A DNA stretch of 28,253 bases from NCBI GenBank assembly GCA_000697335.1, contig JNEM01012797.1, positions 1 to 28,253 on the forward strand, given 5' to 3'. A program made the translations under genes and the position numbers. Positions 24,153-28,253 of the stretch are shown here, in pieces (within the stretch, counting starts at the first letter, position 1; each line of letters opens with the position of its first letter). The DNA is from Conidiobolus incongruus B7586. Its lineage: Eukaryota; Entomophthoromycota; Entomophthoromycetes; Entomophthorales; Conidiobolaceae. The notes under the pieces are model-generated. The model saw only the letters and a program-made list of their open reading frames with translations, had not been told where the DNA came from and made no database searches.

Positions 24153-24213
24153 ATTTAAAAAAAACACAAATAAATTAATATTTTTACATTAAATGTAATA
24201 TTTGAATCAAAAT

Positions 24214-24241
24214 AAAATTATAAAATTATAAAATTATAAAA
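24214..24241. repeat. tandem AAAATTAT repeat abutting the ATP11 ATG
   Basis: Three and a half copies of an 8-bp unit end exactly at the A of the ATP11 start codon. LINEs often end in short tandem tails, so this may mark the 3' end of the LINE. It may also be ordinary simple sequence in a 5' untranslated region. Confidence 0.7.
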
Positions 24242-25336
24242 TGTTATCTAGGATAGCTTCATCCAAAAAATTCCTAACAATATTAAATAGCAATTATTAT
24301 GCTTGTTTCGTAAATCCTAATTTGTTGAGTTTAAATGACAGTCTCAAGACTAACTTTTTTTACTAATAAATAAATATTGATTAATTATTTTAAGTTTCAC
24401 TAAAATTCAGTCTCAACAACTTAAAACTCAAACTATTGATGAAGAAATAAAACAAAAATATTTGGAAAAAATTGAAAAGCGTGCCAAAGAGTAATTTTAG
24501 TTTAAATTTGAATATTTAGGATGCTAATCTGGGTAGGGAGGGATTCTCGAGCGTTGAAGCTTTTATCAATCACCATAAGAAATTGCAAAAGGAGAGCGAA
24601 CAACAGAAAACGAAAGCTACGATTAATGTAGCAAATGCCGCTAAAGTTCAATTAACCAGAGAAACTAAGAAGGAATTCAAAGCTAAGGAAAATGAAAATG
24701 ATGTAAATATATACAATTTTCATAATAGATATAAACTAATCAATTCAAATAGTCTTTGAATAGCATTATAAAACTCGAACGCTTAGAAAATATCGACAAG
24801 GAAAAAATTGGTGAAATTTAGTGAGAATATTACCAATCCAAATCTTACCTGTCTGCAGTTATCCCAAAACACACTTATAAATTGCAATATAATAGAAGTA
24901 TCAAGTATCCCAGAGTAGATTTTGCAAATCTATAATTAATATGATACTTATTAAAGTTTAGTTTGTAATCTCATTTCCACGAGGAGAAGGTGTCGAATTC
25001 TACTACGTGCAAGCTGAATTCCACAAAGTTTACTTAACCAGTTTGTTAGAGTACAAGGCTAATTTGGAGCAAGCTCAACATCACTTGATTATTACTCACT
25101 ATCCAGAACTTGATAACTATAAAGAGATTGTTCTAATGCGTGGTGAGTTAGTCACAAGTGGTGAGAACAGTCAACCCAAATTAAAGTTAGATGATGCTCA
25201 ATTATTATCTCTAGTTTATCAAAAGTTTTATGTATTGGGTAATGAAGAAAAATTGTAATTGGTAAGAAAATTCAATGAAGAACCTAAAGAATTCGATTAT
25301 CACAAATTGATGGAACAAATTAATTAGTTAGATTAA
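24241..25336 (+). pseudogene. ATP11: ATP11 (F1-ATPase assembly factor), copy with in-frame stops
   Basis: ATP11 binds free F1 beta subunits in the mitochondrial matrix during ATP synthase assembly. Exons: 24241-24309 (probable), 24411-24490, 24537-24702, 24753-24914 and 24962 onward. Introns 2-4 are 46, 50 and 47 nt with GTAATT, GTAAAT and GTAGAT donors; introns 2 and 3 have GCTAAT and ACTAATC branch sites. The N-terminus is Ser/Lys/Arg-rich, like a mitochondrial presequence. Family blocks follow: IDEEIKQKYLEKIEKRAKEE, SLNSIIKLERLENID, YLSAVIPKHTY, FPRGEGVEFYYVQ, LIITHYPEL and LVRKFNEEPKEFDY. In-frame stops are TAG-TGA at 24819-24824 (family residues Trp and a charged or polar one) and TAA at 25256-25258 (probably Gln). 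TAG at 25325-25327 may be the natural end. No frameshift is needed. It is either a point-mutated pseudogene or partly rescued by an extra 48-nt intron. Confidence 0.85.
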
Positions 25337-25396
25337 TTTTTAAATAAATACTATTTAAATTAACATCATTTTTTTATTATTGATAAATTAATTAAT

Positions 25397-26320
25397 TTAT
25401 TCTTCATCAACTCCAGCATATTGACACAATCTTTGGTAGAGAGCGCGACACAAGTTGGAATCCTTTGCCTTGTACCAGGGTTGAGCAACTTTACCATTAT
25501 TAATATAGCTTCCATTATATTTTACAATCTCTTTGTCAACTGCACAAAACACAGAATTCTTACTACCATTAACAATATCCATAGCAATAAACAAATGCAA
25601 CAAGAAGAAAACTAATTGAAACAAAGGGTAATAAAAAGGTAAATTATTTTCGGGCTTGTTAGCAAATTCACTAGCAACTGTACCAGGATGGAGAGATAGG
25701 AATTTGACATTTGTATTGGAGTACCTTTTAGCAAGTTCCCTAGTGACCATAACAATCATCAATTTTGTATCGGAATAACTCTTACCCCCGAAATACCATC
25801 CCGGATTCTTCTGCCAATTCAAATTATCTACAGGGCAATCACCTCCAAAATGGGCTAAAGAACTTACGTTAATCACTCTTCCTTCAGGTGATTTTTCAAG
25901 GATTGGAATCAATAAACGAGTCAATAAAAATGGTGCTAATACGTTAATTTGAAAAGTTTTTTCAAATCCGTCTCCTGTTAATTCGTAACTGAAATGAATT
26001 AAACCTGCATTGTTTACTAAAATATCCAGTTTACCAAACTTTTCATCAAACTGTGTTACAAATTTACGTACGTTTTCTAAACTTTCGAGATCAAGGTGCA
26101 AATAATGTAATTTTGAACTGGGGTAAGATTCCTTTAGAGTTGAGATAGCCTTCTGAGCTTTCTGTTCGTTGCGGCAAGCTAGTACTACCTCGCAATTGAG
26201 ATTGATTAGATGCTGAACGGTACCAAATCCAATCCCTACGTTCGCACCGGTGACTATGGCTAATTTGCCTGAGAGGTCGACTTGAGGAATCTCGACACGT
26301 GGAAAATAGTTTAATAGCAT
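25397..26320 (-). CDS. short-chain dehydrogenase/reductase, retinol-dehydrogenase/WWOX-like
   Basis: An intact single-exon frame of 307 residues, starting ATG and ending TAA. Rossmann fold motifs are all present: TGANVGIG at 24-31 (NAD(P)-binding glycine motif), DLES near 77-80, NNAG at 103-106, catalytic Asn near 125, Ser at 153/154 in NVSSLAHFGG, and Tyr182-x3-Lys186 in YSDTK, followed by HPG at 211-213. ACR at 48-50 after the second strand suggests NADP preference. A hydrophobic stretch at about 229-248 may contact a membrane, as in retinol dehydrogenase and related lipid-active SDRs. The substrate cannot be read from the sequence. It is convergent with the ATP11 copy, with only about 60 bp between their stops. 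Unlike ATP11 it carries no damage, so it is probably under selection. Base use is ordinary. Confidence 0.94.
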   Translation of the reverse strand: MLLNYFPRVEIPQVDLSGKLAIVTGANVGIGFGTVQHLINLNCEVVLACRNEQKAQKAISTLKESYPSSKLHYLHLDLESLENVRKFVTQFDEKFGKLDILVNNAGLIHFSYELTGDGFEKTFQINVLAPFLLTRLLIPILEKSPEGRVINVSSLAHFGGDCPVDNLNWQKNPGWYFGGKSYSDTKLMIVMVTRELAKRYSNTNVKFLSLHPGTVASEFANKPENNLPFYYPLFQLVFFLLHLFIAMDIVNGSKNSVFCAVDKEIVKYNGSYINNGKVAQPWYKAKDSNLCRALYQRLCQYAGVDEE

Positions 26321-28253
26321 TGAATAAATTATATATATTTATTAATATTTTTGAACTTAATTTTTTAAAAACTATTAAAACGTATAATTTAATTTGAATT
26401 AATTATAATTATCATATGAATTTTGAAAATATTTATGGGAAATTAATTTATTGGGACTATTTTTTAATTAAGTTTATTTGATTAAAAACTTAGTAAGATT
26501 TTATTGGTGAAAATTCAATCTCTTATAAAAATTTTACACAATATTTGTGAAACAAATTCAAAAATGTTTTAACGAATTAAAATAGTTAAAATTCCATTAA
26601 TTTTGAATACAATACTATTGATTTAGAAATTCATTACAAAAAAATTTCTAAATAACTCTAACATGAAATTTATCAAATTTAATATAACGATTAATATATA
26701 TACAAAACTGCTCAGCTATAGACTACTATTAATTTTATCAATGATAATTTAATTAAAAATTATTTCATCTTAATTAACAAAGTCATTTTTATCTATATAT
26801 TATTAGTTTTCAATATAAATTTTAGGTTTGGATCTAGTATTATAAAATATTATTTAACAAAATCAATTGAGTCTTAGTGATAAATTGATTAGTTATCTAT
26901 AACTAATCTTATTATGATATTAATCAAAGTATCAAGTTATGTTAATTTAATGATGATTATCAATTTTATTTATGGTGAAGTAGGATACGCTTTAAATATT
27001 TTAATAAAACAATTCCTTTAATTCTGTCGAAATTAATTTTTAAAAATTATCATTAATCATTGTATTCCTAATTAATCCTATACTAATTATTTTTAATTAA
27101 TTAATTTCCACGTGATTCCAAGTTGATTCTTAATATAGATATTTAAATACATTTTAATAACCCAATATATATCCCTTATTTTGAATATTTAATTAAATTT
27201 TTCTCTTGATATATTAAATATTTTTTACAATATAAAATTCGATCTATTCTAACAACATTACTAAAAACTTAGCTCAGAAAATATATTTCTTTGATATTAT
27301 TAATATATATAACAAAAAATATAACTGTTATCAGGTGAATTGAATAAATTAAAAATTATTTAATTAATCATATACATTTTATTATATAAAATAAATTTTT
27401 AATATTTTATTTTGGTATAGTTATAATAAAAATAATAATATCACATTTAAATTATTTATAATTATAAAGGAAAATTTGAAATTTAAAATTAAATCTTAGT
27501 AATTATATCAAAGTTGAATATTTAAAATATATTTTAAAGCTAATAATTATAGTATTTAAAAATAAACCAATTAATATTTTTTTAGTCATATTTTAGTTTA
27601 CAAAACACAATATCTTAAAATAATATTATATAATAGTTTTTAACTATAATTTAATTGAGATAATAGCTTTTAGAGTAACAGTTAATATAATATTCATTTT
27701 GATTATTAAATCAAAATATCATTTAATATTTTATATATATTTAAAATTATCTTAAGTAATATTATTTGATGATTAATTTTTTTCAAAAATTTTTATTAAT
27801 TTCATAATATATTTATATTTTTTGAAAAATTTTAATAAATCCAAGTAATATTTTATATTAAAAATTAATATCTTTTTATTTTATTAAAAGTAGTTTTGTT
27901 ATATAAGAAATAAGTTATATATAGATATATTTCAATAAATAATACTTTGTTTATAATTATAAAAAAATTAACTTATATGTCATTCGCTTATCTATATATA
28001 ACAATTAGTTATTAACTTATTAAAATCATAAAATTTAAAAATAATATAAAAATAATAAAATAGCTATATTAAAATACTATTATAATAAATTATTTTCAAT
28101 ATTATATAAAATAAAATTTGAATGTTTTATTATTTAGAGAATATATATTAAATAATAAAATAATTTTTTTAAACAAAGTAAAATAATTATTAATTAAATT
28201 TGTTAAAAATAAATTATATCCATATTTTTAAATAATAAAATAATAATATTGAA
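26321..28253. other. A+T-rich stretch upstream of the SDR gene, no gene seen
   Basis: The first few hundred bases should contain the promoter of the minus-strand SDR gene, but I see no distinctive motif. Beyond that it is near-pure A+T with many short ATTTAAAT-like palindromes, no protein-like frame on either strand and no paired repeats. It resembles the 8.6-12.6 kb desert. Confidence 0.55.

Noticed and set aside
24310-24345. Extending ATP11 exon 1 through 24345 (reading on as VNPNLLSLNDSLK)
   Set aside because: It is possible only with a poor GTCTCA donor. The GTAAAT donor at 24310 joins exon 2 in frame, so the shorter exon was preferred, with some doubt because the resulting intron (101 nt) is twice the usual size.
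24520-24536. Using the earlier acceptor at 24518-24519 for ATP11 exon 3
   Set aside because: It shifts the frame relative to exon 2. The acceptor at 24535-24536 keeps the frame, gives the family-like RAKEEGFSSVE and leaves a GCTAAT branch site inside the intron.
24241-25336. Alternative genetic code with TAA/TAG read as Gln
   Set aside because: The broken genes suggest it, but MCM2 (908 codons) and the SDR (307 codons) use only CAA/CAG for their Gln residues and end at TAA in the expected place. In ATP11 most Gln codons are CAA/CAG too, and one stop sits at a Trp position. Mutation explains the pattern better.
1-28253. CRISPR arrays, bacterial operons, ribosome-binding sites
   Set aside because: Spliced genes, MCM2 and ATP11 show a eukaryotic nuclear sequence. 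No regularly spaced direct repeats were seen.

Overview
The window looks like a piece of an A+T-rich fungal nuclear genome. Evidence: introns of 46-53 nt with GT..AG ends and TACTAAC/GCTAAT-like branch sites, a Tad-type LINE and a Ty3/Gypsy LTR element, and C-to-T/G-to-A erosion resembling repeat-induced point mutation (RIP). The phylum cannot be settled from the sequence alone.

Layout. 1-900: A+T-rich, nothing recognisable. 901-2280 (minus): decayed gene, perhaps kelch/beta-propeller-like. 2613-5440 (minus): intact MCM2, a replicative helicase subunit, in three exons, the first only the ATG. 5441-5827: upstream region with five CCAAT-type pentamers. 5826-6090 (plus) and 6085-8562 (minus): decayed convergent coding regions, one coiled-coil, the other a large helical protein. 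8563-12580: gene-free A+T desert. 12.6-23.6 kb: an eroded LINE on the plus strand split by an eroded LTR retrotransposon on the minus strand (13470-19168) with 396/398-bp LTRs and an ACTAT target duplication. 23640-24152: open 170-codon orphan frame of ordinary base composition. 24241-25336 (plus): five-exon copy of ATP11, the mitochondrial F1-ATPase assembly factor, with in-frame stops. 25397-26320 (minus): intact short-chain dehydrogenase/reductase. 26321-28253: A+T-rich, no gene.

Two well-conserved genes (MCM2 and the SDR) sit among genes and elements broken mostly by point changes that turn Gln, Trp or Arg codons into stops. This fits a C-to-T mutator that erodes whatever selection does not hold, or RIP leaking from the repeat block into neighbouring genes. 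The genes share no obvious pathway; no operon-like organisation is seen. The points most worth following are the ATP11 stops (a pseudogene, or a newly formed 48-nt intron), the un-eroded orphan frame beside the repeat block, and the intron directly behind the MCM2 start codon.
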